From contig NZ_SDQO02000003.1 in NCBI RefSeq assembly GCF_004382825.2, forward strand, positions 186,001 to 250,000: a stretch of 64,000 nucleotides of DNA, written 5' to 3'. This document shows, piece after piece, positions 9,022 to 19,040 of the stretch. Position 1 is the first letter of the stretch. Each line of letters begins with the position of its first letter. Origin of the DNA: Corynebacterium silvaticum. GTDB taxonomy: Bacteria > Actinomycetota > Actinomycetes > Mycobacteriales > Mycobacteriaceae. Below the pieces are notes generated by a model. That model saw nothing but the letters and a program-made list of their open reading frames with translations, did no database searches and was not told where the DNA came from. The position numbers were made by a program, and so were the translations under genes.

Positions 9022-9058
9022 AAGGGCGGTACACCTCGCAATGAGATGTACCGCCCTT
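9022..9058. terminator. hairpin after surface adhesin gene
   Basis: Perfect 12-bp arms AAGGGCGGTACA (9022-9033) and TGTACCGCCCTT (9047-9058) with a 13-base loop. It lies between the 3' end of the adhesin gene and the padR promoter. There is no strong T-run on either side, so termination efficiency is uncertain. Confidence 0.65.
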
Positions 9059-9072
9059 AGTTCTATGGATTA

Positions 9073-12000
9073 TTACTTATTCTTACGACGCGCAACGAGT
9101 GCAGCGCCTGCAAGGACAAGCACTAGTGCCGCTACGAGCAGCCCCATAACACTTGCACCAGTGGTAGCCAGCATCGGAGACTTCTTTGCCTCTGCCTTTG
9201 GTGTCACCTTTGTCGGCTCGACCTTCGACTCAGCCTTCGGCTCAGCTGGTTTAGGTGCGGTGGTAGGAGCGGGCGCAGGAGCGTTGCTACTTCCATTGCT
9301 GCTTCCGCTTACCAAAGCAGCTAGCAAACCAACACCGCCTAACGCCACCAGCGATGAGCAGGTTACGAATCAGATCGCTGTTGCCTTCAGGAACCGGGTA
9401 CGTGATGGTGACGGTTCCGTTGTTTGTTCCGGGGTTTCCGTCCGCATCTTCACCGTTGTACTTCACGGTATCCGGACTTCCTACAAAGTCCGGCTCAGGC
9501 GTGAATGTGAAGTTTCCGTTCTCGTCGATAGTCCAGACACCCTGGCCAGGAACGGTCATCTTCTTGCCATCTTCCGAGATCTCAGCGCCTTCAGGCTGGC
9601 CGTCTTCGACAAACTTCACGGTTTCTGGAAGCAAATCTGCAGGATAATCGGGGTGGTTTCCCTTACCTGGGGTAACGGTAACCGGCTCACCGGTCTCGCC
9701 CTTATCCACAAAGTGCGGCAGCGGGAACTCGCCATCGCTTTCTTTCGGAATAACAATCGGCGTGTAGTGAGCAACGTGAGTTACTTCGCCCTGGGTGGCG
9801 GTAACCACCACGGTCTTTGCTACACCAACAAAGTCAGGATGGGGCTCAAAGGTAACCACGCCATCGCTATCGATGGTGAACGTACCCTGACCTGGCACCT
9901 CTACCTTGTCGGTGGGGTTGTCGGAGGCGTCGACAAGCTTATACTCAACCAGAAGGGTCGGATCGACCCCTGGGAACATTTCTGCAGGAGTGATGCCCGC
10001 GTCCGTGATGTTTCCAAATTTCTCCGAGTCATTGTCGGTTGACTTCTGGGTCTCACCTTGGTGGGCCACGGTCACCGAGTTCTTGGTCTCCGGCTCAAAG
10101 ATGTAGCCATCGTCCAGGTTCGGGGTATCCTCCCCAACCTTGACCTCAGCGGTGGCAGTCTCACCAGTGATCGGATCAGCGTTGGAGTCCTTCTCCTTGG
10201 TAACGTCCGCATCCGAGGACTTCTTGGTCAGATTTTCCGTCTCACCGAAGCACACGGAATAATCGGTACCAGGGGCAAGGTTCTCGAACTTATACGTGCC
10301 GTCTTCCCCGGTTTCCACGGGGTTAACGCTCTCGACGGGATTGCCGTCCCTGAGCAAGGTAACGGTCACGCCAGCGCGCGGCTTCTCGTTATCGTCGCGG
10401 ATACCATCCCTATCGGCATCGAACCAGGTCATACCGGACAGTGAACCCAACTTAACGAAGCTGAAGTCCAAGGTCAGATCCTGAGCGCCGTCCTTGGTCA
10501 GCGCGCCCGGCGCGGTTTCCTCGCTCTTGGTGGAGGAGTCTTCCGCCGTGTTAGTTGCGTCGGACTTAGCAGGAACAAAGCCTTCAGGATCTTTTACAAC
10601 CTCAACGGTGTAGCTTTGATCATCTTTCAGAACCGGAAGGTTCTCAAAGAGGTACTTGCCCTTGTCATCGGTGAGAGCATTGGCGACTAGCTTGCCGTCG
10701 ATGTCCTTAGCCGGGTTGCCTTCCGGATCAAGAATCCTTAGCTCAACGCCAGGGATGCCGCTGTCGTCGCCATCATTCTGGATGCCGTCATTGTTCTTGT
10801 CATGCCAGACAAAATCACCAACGGAAACCGTAGGCGCAAAGGAAACAACAACTAGACCTGCGTCTACGTCGAGACGATCAGACTGCAGATCAATAACATC
10901 GGTGAGACCGATGCTGTTGAGCTTAGATTCTTTCGCATCAGAATCTTGCTCAGTCTTACCGTCTACGTCAGGGCCAGGAACCGTAAAAGCAGTGAAAGGT
11001 TTGTCGTCTGAGGTACGCGCAGCAGAGTAGTCGAACTGTACCTTGTACTTGCCCTTGGGCAGGTTTTCAAAGAGGTACTCGCCATTATCGCCGGTGATTA
11101 TCTCATAAGGCTTATCTGTTCCGGGTTGTTTAACAGGATTACCCTGCTCATCCAGCAGCGATACCTTGACGTTTTTAACGCCTGGCTCGCCATCCGTTTG
11201 CAGGCCATCAGAGTCCTGGTCAAACCAAACCTTGTCGCCCAAGGAGACCAAGGGTTCTGGCTTCTTCTCGACCGTGAACTTGAGGTCTTCTACCTCGCCA
11301 CCCTGCACAACGCCGGTGGGTTGCAGCATATCATCAGCCTTGACACCTTCGCCGCCTACACGGATGCGGGCGTAGTAGTCCTTACCGGGCTCAGGCTTGT
11401 TGGCAGCGTCACTCCAGTCGAAGGCGACGTTGCCATCCTTTACTACGCCAACGCGACGCTCAGAGTCGTCGAATGTACCGTTGTTGTCCAGGTCCACCCA
11501 TGCCACAACGTCGCTATCTTTAGCGGTTGCGGGGAAAGTGACCTTGCCGTTCGACTTCTCAAAGCCGTCTTTGAAAGCGTTCGGTGAGACGTCTTCCTCG
11601 GAGTCCTTCTTAGCGTCATCGCTCCAGTTTCGGCCGCCGTCGCGAGTTGAGATGTCATTATCGACGCGGTTCTTGGCCTCAAAAGCAACGTCCGGGTTCT
11701 GCTTTGGCTGACCCGTCACATTCCAGTTATCCAGGATGTGGCTGGCTTCCCCATAAGACTTCGGCGCATCGCCTTGATCCGTAGGGATGAAGATACCTGC
11801 GACAACACCTTGGCGAGAGCCAGTCTTGCCACGCGGGTGATTGTCCAGGGTGACGGAAACCGTCTTAGCACCACGGCTGACCAGGAGCGGCTGAGACTGC
11901 GGAATGGATTTCCATTCTCCGCCTTCCTCGTTCAGCTCTGTGTCCACCCAGCCATAGCTCTTGTCACCGTTTTGCAAAGACCACTCATCGCCGGGCTTTA

Positions 12001-12936
12001 CGACGATCGGATCATAAGGTTTCGCACCATCCGGAACTTCTTTGGGTACGGAAGGATCTTTATCTACAAAGTAGTAACGCTTCTCTTTGCCGACAAGGTC
12101 CTGAATAACCTGCCAACCACCGTTAGCATCTGTCACTAGCCCAAGGTTCTCTGGAACTCCGCCACGACGCTGTGCTTGGACACCATCAATTTTAAAGGTC
12201 GTACCGTAAGGATTGTTGTGGTCTTCCACCTTGATTCCGGTGGACTCACCGTCAGAAGCAATCACGTCGAGAGAGATCGGCTTGCCATTCAGGGTGCCTT
12301 GAATGGCAAGGTCAAAGTGTAGCCCTGGTTTCCTACAGCATCAGCATTACCATCAAACAGGTCAGGGTTAAGGTACTGGCTGATCTGCCACTTTGCACCG
12401 GAATCACTGGGATATAAAACATCCCTGTCAAACCATTTATCGCGCTCCGAGTTACGTCCGGCAAGCGCAGCAAAATCGATCGGCCGGAAAAAATCATTCC
12501 ACGTCACGTTACGTGCCCAGATGCCGCCGTTGTCCACAGTGAGCGGTGTTCCGTTGCTGCTCTGAGCATCGGAATACATAGCCTTAATGCTCTTGATGGT
12601 TACGGTGACTTCCATCCCTTTAGGCACACCATCAGCCTCTTTGTAGGTATAGGTGTCGTCCTCTTTGATGCGTTTGCCGCCAAAGCCGCCTTCATTGTTT
12701 TCCGCACTATTGGCGTACCACTTATTTTGAAGTTCGTCGCCACTGGCTACCTTGGAGAAATCAAAGAAGAAAATCTCATTGGCAAATTTCGCATCTGGAT
12801 TGCTGCTAGTAAATGCATTAGTTGTTCCGTCATCGACGGCCGCAAAGGCTGAGGGTGCCGTTACGGTTAAGCCTGAGATGGCAAGGGTTGCGGCTGTAGT
12901 GATTGCCACAATCCGAGGACCAGGTCTATTACCCAT
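9073..12936 (-). pseudogene. Sdr/CshA-like LATTG surface adhesin, frameshifted twice
   Basis: The reconstructed product is about 1,290 residues. It has a signal peptide ending near APSAFA and an N-terminal globular region. Three SdrD-B-like domains follow (starts with SLGDKVWFDQDSDG, SVGDFVWHDKNNDG and SLSGMTWFDADRDG), then two CshA-like repeats, a hydrophobic segment, a proline-rich stretch, and an LATTG sortase signal with helix and basic tail. The reading frame breaks near 12297 (one A missing in TTCAAGGC, between PF and GTLNGK) and again near 9340 (frame change after LLIAG). Such proteins are wall-anchored adhesins; an Sdr-like collagen-binding protein is known near this locus in C. diphtheriae. 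As read, it would be secreted without an anchor and truncated after residue 216. Confidence 0.85.
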
Positions 12937-13060
12937 TGGGGTCTCCTAGAGAAGGAATGATTAAGTTAACCAGCCCAGCTAAGCAGCATATTTGCTACAG
13001 GTCAAAGAACCAATGAGTAATATGTTTTGGTTAAAAGCCAATCCACAGTTTTGTATAAAA

Positions 13061-13092
13061 AATGCCCGGTCAGCACTAAGCGACCGGGCATT
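13061..13092 (-). terminator. fba terminator
   Basis: Perfect 11-bp arms AATGCCCGGTC and GACCGGGCATT with a 10-base loop. On the minus strand a TTTTTTATAC tract follows. It sits just after the fba stop and before the adhesin gene. Confidence 0.85.
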
Positions 13093-13113
13093 AAAATATA
13101 TACAGCTCTAAGT

Positions 13114-14148
13114 TTACTTGGTTACGGAGGTACCCACTGAGTGCAGGTCGTGGCAAGCCTCGATGATGCGCTCGGACATGCTCTGCTCAGCCTTCTTCAT
13201 GTAAGAGCGAGGGTCGTAGACCTTCTTGTTTCCAACTTCGCCGTCGACCTTGAGCACGCCGTCGTAGTTAGAGAACATGTGAGCAGCAATTGGGCGAGAG
13301 AATGCGTACTGGGTGTCAGTGTCCACATTCATCTTGATCACGCCGTAGGTCAATGCCTCCTCGATCTTCTCCTTCTCGGAGCCGGAGCCACCGTGGAAGA
13401 CGAAGTCGAATGGCAAAGCGGAGTCGTCGAGGCCGAGTAGCTTGCGGGCAACCTTCTGTCCCTCAAGAAGAACCTCTGGGCGCAACTTAACGTTGCCTGG
13501 CTTGTACACACCGTGGACGTTGCCAAAGGTGGCAGCCAGCAGGTAGCGGCCATTCTCGCCGGTACCGAGGGCGTTGATGGTCTTCTCAAAATCCTCTGGA
13601 GTGGTGTAGAGGTTGGCGCCAGCCTTGGCTTCCACGCCGTCTTCTTCGCCACCGACAACACCGATCTCAGCCTCAAGGATGATGTGAGCGTTTCGTGCCT
13701 TCTGGAGCAGCTCTTGAGCAATCGCAAGGTTCTCATCGATAGGAACAGCGGAACCATCCCACATGTGCGACTGGAACAGTGGAAGCTCGCCGCGATCTAC
13801 GCGCTCCTGAGAAATAGCGATCAGGGGGCGAACGTACTCGTCCAGAACTTCCTTCTGGCAGTGGTCGGTATGCAGAGCAACGTTAATGCCGTAGCTCTTT
13901 GCTGCCTCGTGAGCGAATGCGGCGAGAGCCACGGCACCCTTGACCTTGTTCTTTACCGCAAGGCCGGAACCGAACTCCGCGCCACCGGTAGAGAACTGAA
14001 TAATGCCGTCGGACTCAGCTTCAGCGAAACCCTTCAGAGCTGCGTTGATGGTTTCAGAAGAGGTGCAGTTGATGGCTGGGAAGGCGAATCCGCCTGCCTT
14101 AGCCCGATCCAGCATCTCGTTGTAGACCTCGGGAGTTGCGATAGGCAT
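13114..14148 (-). CDS. fba: class II fructose-bisphosphate aldolase
   Basis: Zinc-dependent glycolytic enzyme that splits fructose 1,6-bisphosphate into dihydroxyacetone phosphate and glyceraldehyde 3-phosphate. The 344 residues match the actinobacterial enzyme. Zinc-ligand and active-site segments are visible: ALHTDHCQKE, GVVGGEEDGVE, GNVHGVYKPGNV, FHGGSGS and KMNVDTDTQYAF. The ATG at 14148 has GGAGG upstream. It is intact and monocistronic, with its own terminator. Confidence 0.98.
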   Translation of the reverse strand: MPIATPEVYNEMLDRAKAGGFAFPAINCTSSETINAALKGFAEAESDGIIQFSTGGAEFGSGLAVKNKVKGAVALAAFAHEAAKSYGINVALHTDHCQKEVLDEYVRPLIAISQERVDRGELPLFQSHMWDGSAVPIDENLAIAQELLQKARNAHIILEAEIGVVGGEEDGVEAKAGANLYTTPEDFEKTINALGTGENGRYLLAATFGNVHGVYKPGNVKLRPEVLLEGQKVARKLLGLDDSALPFDFVFHGGSGSEKEKIEEALTYGVIKMNVDTDTQYAFSRPIAAHMFSNYDGVLKVDGEVGNKKVYDPRSYMKKAEQSMSERIIEACHDLHSVGTSVTK

Positions 14149-14301
14149 GAAAAATCCTCCAGTTGGATTAGCTTATTCGTTTCATCTGTGAGCACGATTG
14201 CTCGTAGCCTGTATCCCAGTATGCCAGCAACCCCAGCAGAATGCTTCCCTTCAATCTGAAAAGTTAGGAGAGAAATCACACAGATTCGGACATAACCGAA
14301 A

Positions 14302-15444
14302 CTATTCAGACTCAACTATGTGTGCGGCGGCCTCTAGCAGCATCCACCCAGAGAGTTGCACGGACAGGTCACGTTCGTCGATACGCACTACATTCACTAT
14401 GTCGCTCAGCGCCGAGCCTCCCACGCCAAAGTTGTGGGGAAGTTTCGCGTCATCGGTCCAGTCGGTGGCAAATACTGGAAGGCCATCGACCTCTAGGCGG
14501 TGATTCCACACACTTTCCGCCGAGGACATCACCAAACGCTTAGCGATGTTGCGGGCAGAGCGATTAGCCTCGCCGTCTTCGGGCAGCCGCACCGCCGCAT
14601 CCGCGAGGTAGCGCGCCAAAATCCCTTTGAACAGCCCACCGTCGCCGTCGCCGGTTACCCAGTCGATCACTCCCGATGGCGTTGCCATTTCCTTGGCCAC
14701 CGCATGGATTACGGCACGCGCATGAGCTAGGTATGTGATCGATTCTTCATACGTTGCTTCGTCGGCACGCAACGCCTCAGCGATTTCCACGCATGCCCCG
14801 ATAACCACGCCTTGGCAATAAGGATGCGTGTATTTAACCAGCTCGGGACCCCGCATACTCATGCGGAGGCCATCCATCACCAGGCCTTTTTCATCAATAA
14901 GATTATCAAAAATCCAGTCGATGATCTCGCGAGCTTTGGCAATGTCACCATTGCGCGCAAGCATGATAGCTGCGGGGCCATTTGTCGGAACGTTAAAGAA
15001 GTGCTCCCCTACCCGCCACGGCAACACGCCCACCAGGGAATCCGCACCACCGACAATATTGGCTTCCAGTGCACGCAGGTGTTTACGTTTACCGCGTCCA
15101 CGCATACGACGTTCCCGGTCCAGGGCAAGTGCCAGCCAGGATTTATCGTCGTAATAGTTATTGCGAGTCAGCTTGCCCAGGTTGCGGATCTGGATGCCTG
15201 CGATGGTCTCCCGGATTCGTTGCTTGCGGGCCTTACTGGGGCGGCGAATGGCGGCGTCGACAAGGCAATCTAGATAGTGCGCTTGCCACCAGTAATGCCA
15301 CCGATAAAAAAGCTTTTCTTTAATATTCGGTGGCCACGCTACGACGGCTAAATTCGTGCGAGGCAGGCCCCACAACGACGACGCATGCCTCTCGTTAATC
15401 GCAGATTCAGCGAGATCGGCACGATGCAGCCATATTTCGTTCAA
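14302..15444 (-). CDS. GH76-family glycoside hydrolase (alpha-1,6-mannanase-like)
   Basis: Predicted 380-residue protein with an alpha/alpha-barrel pattern. The tandem aspartates in YYDDKSWLALAL are the catalytic pair expected for GH76, and the aromatic-rich WHYWWQAHYLDCLVDA segment fits the substrate cleft. No signal peptide is visible, so it is probably cytoplasmic. The family cleaves alpha-1,6-mannans, a plausible link to mannan-containing envelope lipids, though the real substrate is unknown. I prefer the TTG at 15444 (AGTAGG upstream) over the longer TTG at 15513. It lies after the trmH-type gene, probably in the same operon. Confidence 0.85.
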   Translation of the reverse strand: MNEIWLHRADLAESAINERHASSLWGLPRTNLAVVAWPPNIKEKLFYRWHYWWQAHYLDCLVDAAIRRPSKARKQRIRETIAGIQIRNLGKLTRNNYYDDKSWLALALDRERRMRGRGKRKHLRALEANIVGGADSLVGVLPWRVGEHFFNVPTNGPAAIMLARNGDIAKAREIIDWIFDNLIDEKGLVMDGLRMSMRGPELVKYTHPYCQGVVIGACVEIAEALRADEATYEESITYLAHARAVIHAVAKEMATPSGVIDWVTGDGDGGLFKGILARYLADAAVRLPEDGEANRSARNIAKRLVMSSAESVWNHRLEVDGLPVFATDWTDDAKLPHNFGVGGSALSDIVNVVRIDERDLSVQLSGWMLLEAAAHIVESE

Positions 15445-15536
15445 CGTGATACCTACTCTTCTCGTAGAAAAGCCCGCCACCAGCTGGTGCGGCCGAACGG
15501 AACATTTCCCCAATACTAGACAAAAGCCTTAGCCAG

Positions 15537-16208
15537 CTACCATGCTTTCCCCAGATCGGCGTGTTGCCTTATCCATGCGTGCATGGCTATTCCGGCGGCA
15601 ACACCAGCGTTGATCGAACGTGTCGAGCCAAACTGCGCAATAGAACACGTCATCAACGCCCCCTCTTGCGCCGCTTGGGTCACCCCCGGCCCTTCCTGAC
15701 CAAAGAGCAGAAGGCATTTTTCCGGCAGCTCGGCAGTCTCTAAGGGAACGCACCCCGGCGTGTTGTCTATAGCCACGATTGTAAGGCCTTCCGCCAACGC
15801 CCAGTCGACCAGGGGCTGCGTGTCTGGGTGGTGCATAAGGTGCTGGTAGCGGTCGGTGACCATTGCGCCACGACGATTCCACCTGCGCCGCCCCACAATG
15901 TGCACCGTGTCTACGGCAAACGCATTGGCGGTGCGTACGACAGTGCCAATGTTCGCGTCGTTTTCAAAGTTCTCAATCGCGATGTGCAGGGCGTGGCGCC
16001 GGGTATCAATGTCCTTGATAATTGCGGGCCGTGACCAATAGCGGTAGGCGTCGACAACGTTGCGACGATCCCCCGCTTCCAGTAGCTCGGGATCATAGTG
16101 GGGCTCGGCGGGCAGGGGTACACCGGGGTGTTCTTCTGCCCACGGCCCAACCCCATGCAGGCCCTCGCCCCACTCTGTGGGACCCGGCGTGGAGGTTGCG
16201 TTAGACAA
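15537..16208 (-). CDS. SpoU/TrmH-family RNA 2'-O-methyltransferase
   Basis: Predicted 223-residue knotted methyltransferase. The three SpoU motifs are present: ENDANIGTVVRTANAF, LLLFGQEGPG and IAQFGSTRSINAGVAAGIAMH. It should use S-adenosylmethionine to methylate tRNA or rRNA ribose; the target base cannot be inferred. The TTG start overlaps the pyrE stop, indicating translational coupling. Confidence 0.93.
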   Translation of the reverse strand: MSNATSTPGPTEWGEGLHGVGPWAEEHPGVPLPAEPHYDPELLEAGDRRNVVDAYRYWSRPAIIKDIDTRRHALHIAIENFENDANIGTVVRTANAFAVDTVHIVGRRRWNRRGAMVTDRYQHLMHHPDTQPLVDWALAEGLTIVAIDNTPGCVPLETAELPEKCLLLFGQEGPGVTQAAQEGALMTCSIAQFGSTRSINAGVAAGIAMHAWIRQHADLGKAW

Positions 16209-16746
16209 GCCCTAGATCCTCAAGCCCGATGAGGTAGCGGTACTCCAGCCCCTCGGCAGCAATAACGTCGGCCGCACCAGTGGCGCGATCCACGACGGTG
16301 GCCACGCCTACTACCTCGGCACCGATTTCCCGCAGCGCAGCAACTGCAGTAAGCGGCGAGTTTCCGGTGGTTGTGGTGTCTTCCACCACCAGGACTTTCT
16401 TACCCACCACATCGGGGCCTTCGACGCGACGCTGCATGCCGTGCTTTTTAGCTTCCTTGCGCACAACAAAGGCGTCGATTGCGCGACCTTCAGCGTGCAT
16501 GACGGAGGTGGCCACGGGGTCAGCACCCAGGGTGAGTCCGCCGACGCACACATAATCCCAGTCTGCGGTGAGTTCGCGCAGCAGCTCTCCGATCAGGCGT
16601 GATGCACGGTGGTGCAAGGTAGCCCGACGCAGGTCAACATAGTAATCGGCCTCTTTGCCGGAAGACAGCGTGACTTTTCCGTGAACAACGGCGAGCTCTT
16701 TGACCAGTTCCGCTAGTTCTTTTTTCTTTGCTGCATTGATAGACAT
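16201..16746 (-). CDS. pyrE: orotate phosphoribosyltransferase
   Basis: Adds phosphoribose to orotate in UMP synthesis. The 181 residues match the family. The PRPP-binding motif VLVVEDTTTTGNSPL, the LSSGKEADYYVDLRRA entry and the catalytic KEAKKHG loop are clear. I chose the ATG at 16746 (MSINAAKKK), which has GGAG upstream, over an upstream in-frame codon. It sits in an operon with a membrane protein upstream and a methyltransferase downstream. Confidence 0.97.
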   Translation of the reverse strand: MSINAAKKKELAELVKELAVVHGKVTLSSGKEADYYVDLRRATLHHRASRLIGELLRELTADWDYVCVGGLTLGADPVATSVMHAEGRAIDAFVVRKEAKKHGMQRRVEGPDVVGKKVLVVEDTTTTGNSPLTAVAALREIGAEVVGVATVVDRATGAADVIAAEGLEYRYLIGLEDLGLV

Positions 16747-16794
16747 GGGTGCGGGAGTTCTCCTTAGTTTCAACTGCCGTTGGGCTTTAGCTAC

Positions 16795-17793
16795 TTAGTT
16801 TAGAGGGTCGGTTCCGAGTTCCTCGGTGAGGTCCTCAAAGATCGTGGAACCTTGGCTGAGATCGCGCAGAGCGCGGGTTCCGTTATAGCGTTGCGTCTTT
16901 GGTTTATCGCCCTTGGCTATGGCTGCGACATCGTCACCGCCGACAGGCCGCGGTTCAACCACCCCTCGTGCTTGGGCTGTGGCGCGAGTTGGCAGCGGAA
17001 CAGGATCTTCTTTGCGCGCAACCATGGGCAGAACCGGCACCGGATCTTCCGAGTCGTCCTCCTCCGTCTCCGGGGCATCCGGCATGGGCCGGGTGGGGTC
17101 GCAGTCCGTGAAATCCACTGGCTGGGTAGCGCCGCTTCGTGGCGGCAGGACCCGTGCTGCGTCGGCAAAGAGCGCGAGAGGCTGGATGAGCGCGTCCCAG
17201 TCCTCGTGGGTGGAGCCGCGTTCGAGCTGGGCTAATACCCAATCAGATTCCTCCCACACCACTGACACTGCGCTGGGCATATCGGCGAATGCTTTATCCA
17301 CTCGCTCGTCCAGCATTCTTTCGGTAGCGCCTTGGTCGTTGCTGTACAGGATGAATCCCTCAATGCGGCTAACCTGCATTAAGTCTTCCGCATCTTCTTG
17401 TGCTTCTCGACGCGCCATCACAACCACATCCGAGGTAGCAGCGCGGCGCAGCGCCATCACGCTCACCTCGCCCAATTCCATGAGGTGCATCTCATATCCC
17501 CCGGCGATGCCGCTTACTACGTCGCGGGCAACCGCACCTTCCGCGGCCACTCCCCTGCTCCATTCGTCGGCAAGAAAAGCGTCCTCTTTGGTGTAATCAA
17601 ATCCATGGGATTCAGCCCACGTCTTCTTTTCCTTCCGGCTCCCCCTAGGTATAGCCGCAAGCTTTTTCGACGGCCCACCTTTCTCCTCCGCGTCTGCGTT
17701 CTGTTGAACGGTGGTTGTCCGACGACGTGAAAGGTCAAACAACCACAGCCCGACTCCAAGGAGTCCCACAATTCCGGCGAAAAGAAATAGCAT
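16795..17793 (-). CDS. membrane-anchored protein of unknown function
   Basis: Predicted 332-residue protein. One N-terminal helix (about residues 2-22) is followed by a basic stretch, a folded cytoplasmic domain (60-215) and a long acidic, proline-rich disordered tail. I recognise no motif. It is apparently conserved in corynebacteria between the sulfurtransferase and pyrE genes; the gap to the sulfurtransferase gene is only 10 bases, so they are probably cotranscribed. Confidence 0.85.
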   Translation of the reverse strand: MLFLFAGIVGLLGVGLWLFDLSRRRTTTVQQNADAEEKGGPSKKLAAIPRGSRKEKKTWAESHGFDYTKEDAFLADEWSRGVAAEGAVARDVVSGIAGGYEMHLMELGEVSVMALRRAATSDVVVMARREAQEDAEDLMQVSRIEGFILYSNDQGATERMLDERVDKAFADMPSAVSVVWEESDWVLAQLERGSTHEDWDALIQPLALFADAARVLPPRSGATQPVDFTDCDPTRPMPDAPETEEDDSEDPVPVLPMVARKEDPVPLPTRATAQARGVVEPRPVGGDDVAAIAKGDKPKTQRYNGTRALRDLSQGSTIFEDLTEELGTDPLN

Positions 17794-17803
17794 GGCTTAA
17801 AGC

Positions 17804-18646
17804 CTAGCGCGCATCTCCATGTTCAACAGGGTTCTTGGGATCTGCCGCCCATTGCGACCATCCACCCACATAATGTCGAGGCGTTCCCAGACCCGCAATA
17901 TTCATAGCAATGATTGCTTGCGCCGAATGGTTGCCAGAACCCGAGTAAACGATCACATCATCCGCGCTGGTAATCCCCACAGCAGCAAACGCCGCACGGA
18001 TTTCCTCCGGGGTTTTAAACAGACCCTCCTGGGTAAGCAGATCTCGGGAAGGAATATTGACTGCTCCGGGGATATGACCTGCTTTAAGATCAAGCCGTTC
18101 TTTGCGTCCAGCAAAACGATTAGCCTCGCGGGTATCCAGCAGGATCCCGGTGTGGTTCTTCACGTCCTCAATGGTTGCGGTGGGCATGCTGCCCAGCTCC
18201 GGCTCGATGGTGGAATACATCCGCGGGTTACCGGGACCGCCCAACGTCTCATATCCTGCAGCCTCCCACGCTTTCTGACCGCCGTCCAGGATGACCACGT
18301 CGGGAACGCCCGCCCACTTGAGCACCCACCAGGCGCGCGCGGCAAAAAGGCCACGGTGGTTGTCATACACCACAACCTGACGGTCATCTGTGAGACCCCA
18401 GCGGATAAACCAACGGTCCAGAATGTTCTTGGTGGGAAGCGGATTGCGACCCAGCTTGGAGCTTGGCGCAGAAGCCAAGGCAAATGCTGTGTCGCAGTAA
18501 CGCGCGGTGGAAATGTGCTCTGAATTGAACTGCGCGTAGCCTCCGCCTTCGTGGGGCGACCATAGGCTGGCAAGAATGATGTTATTACTGCCGGTGTTGA
18601 TTCGCTGCGCAAGCTCCTCAACGCTAATTGTGATACCCATACCCAA
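17804..18646 (-). CDS. rhodanese-type sulfurtransferase, two-domain
   Basis: Predicted 280-residue protein with tandem rhodanese domains (about 5-135 and 155-275). DNHRGLFAARAWW marks the inactive first domain, and LLDTREANRFAG plus HIPGAVNIPS marks the second. Family members move sulfur from thiosulfate or 3-mercaptopyruvate to cyanide or thiols through a cysteine in a CGSGV-type loop. Here that loop reads VYSGSGNHSAQ, with Ser235 where the catalytic cysteine is expected. Activity is therefore doubtful or differs from the family. It heads the operon containing pyrE. Confidence 0.88.
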   Translation of the reverse strand: MGMGITISVEELAQRINTGSNNIILASLWSPHEGGGYAQFNSEHISTARYCDTAFALASAPSSKLGRNPLPTKNILDRWFIRWGLTDDRQVVVYDNHRGLFAARAWWVLKWAGVPDVVILDGGQKAWEAAGYETLGGPGNPRMYSTIEPELGSMPTATIEDVKNHTGILLDTREANRFAGRKERLDLKAGHIPGAVNIPSRDLLTQEGLFKTPEEIRAAFAAVGITSADDVIVYSGSGNHSAQAIIAMNIAGLGTPRHYVGGWSQWAADPKNPVEHGDAR

Positions 18647-18950
18647 AAGTCTAAGGGCCGTCGCAGTTTTTCGCTTGTTTGATACCCCAAACGCGTTCCT
18701 ACGGCGCTGAACAAAATCTACCTATACAGCGGAAACGCTCAGTGTGTGTTTTTGAACTAGGTTCCGCAGCTCGGCCATAGCTTGCCTATAGCGCACTCAA
18801 AATTAGCCCGCTTCACCTATTTACACTTTTAGCACCTTTAGCTTAGTATTTACTTAGGTTTGTAAGTGAACTCCGACACTTACAAACCGCCATACTTTCA
18901 CCGGCGGTGTTGCGCTCATGTCCCCCACAGACCCCAGAAAAAGGAAAGAC

Positions 18951-18988
18951 GCGGCACTATGAAACTGAAACCAGTTTCATAGTGCCGC
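18951..18988 (-). terminator. glpD terminator
   Basis: Perfect 17-bp arms, GCGGCACTATGAAACTG (18951-18967) and its complement (18972-18988), with a 4-base loop. A T-rich stretch follows on the minus strand. It lies about 50 bases past the glpD stop. The rest of 18647-19040 should carry the sulfurtransferase promoter, and I see nothing else there. Confidence 0.85.
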
Positions 18989-19040
18989 GCGCTGGGATAG
19001 TAGCCCACAGCAAGGATTACTATACCCCACTTCCGCCAAT

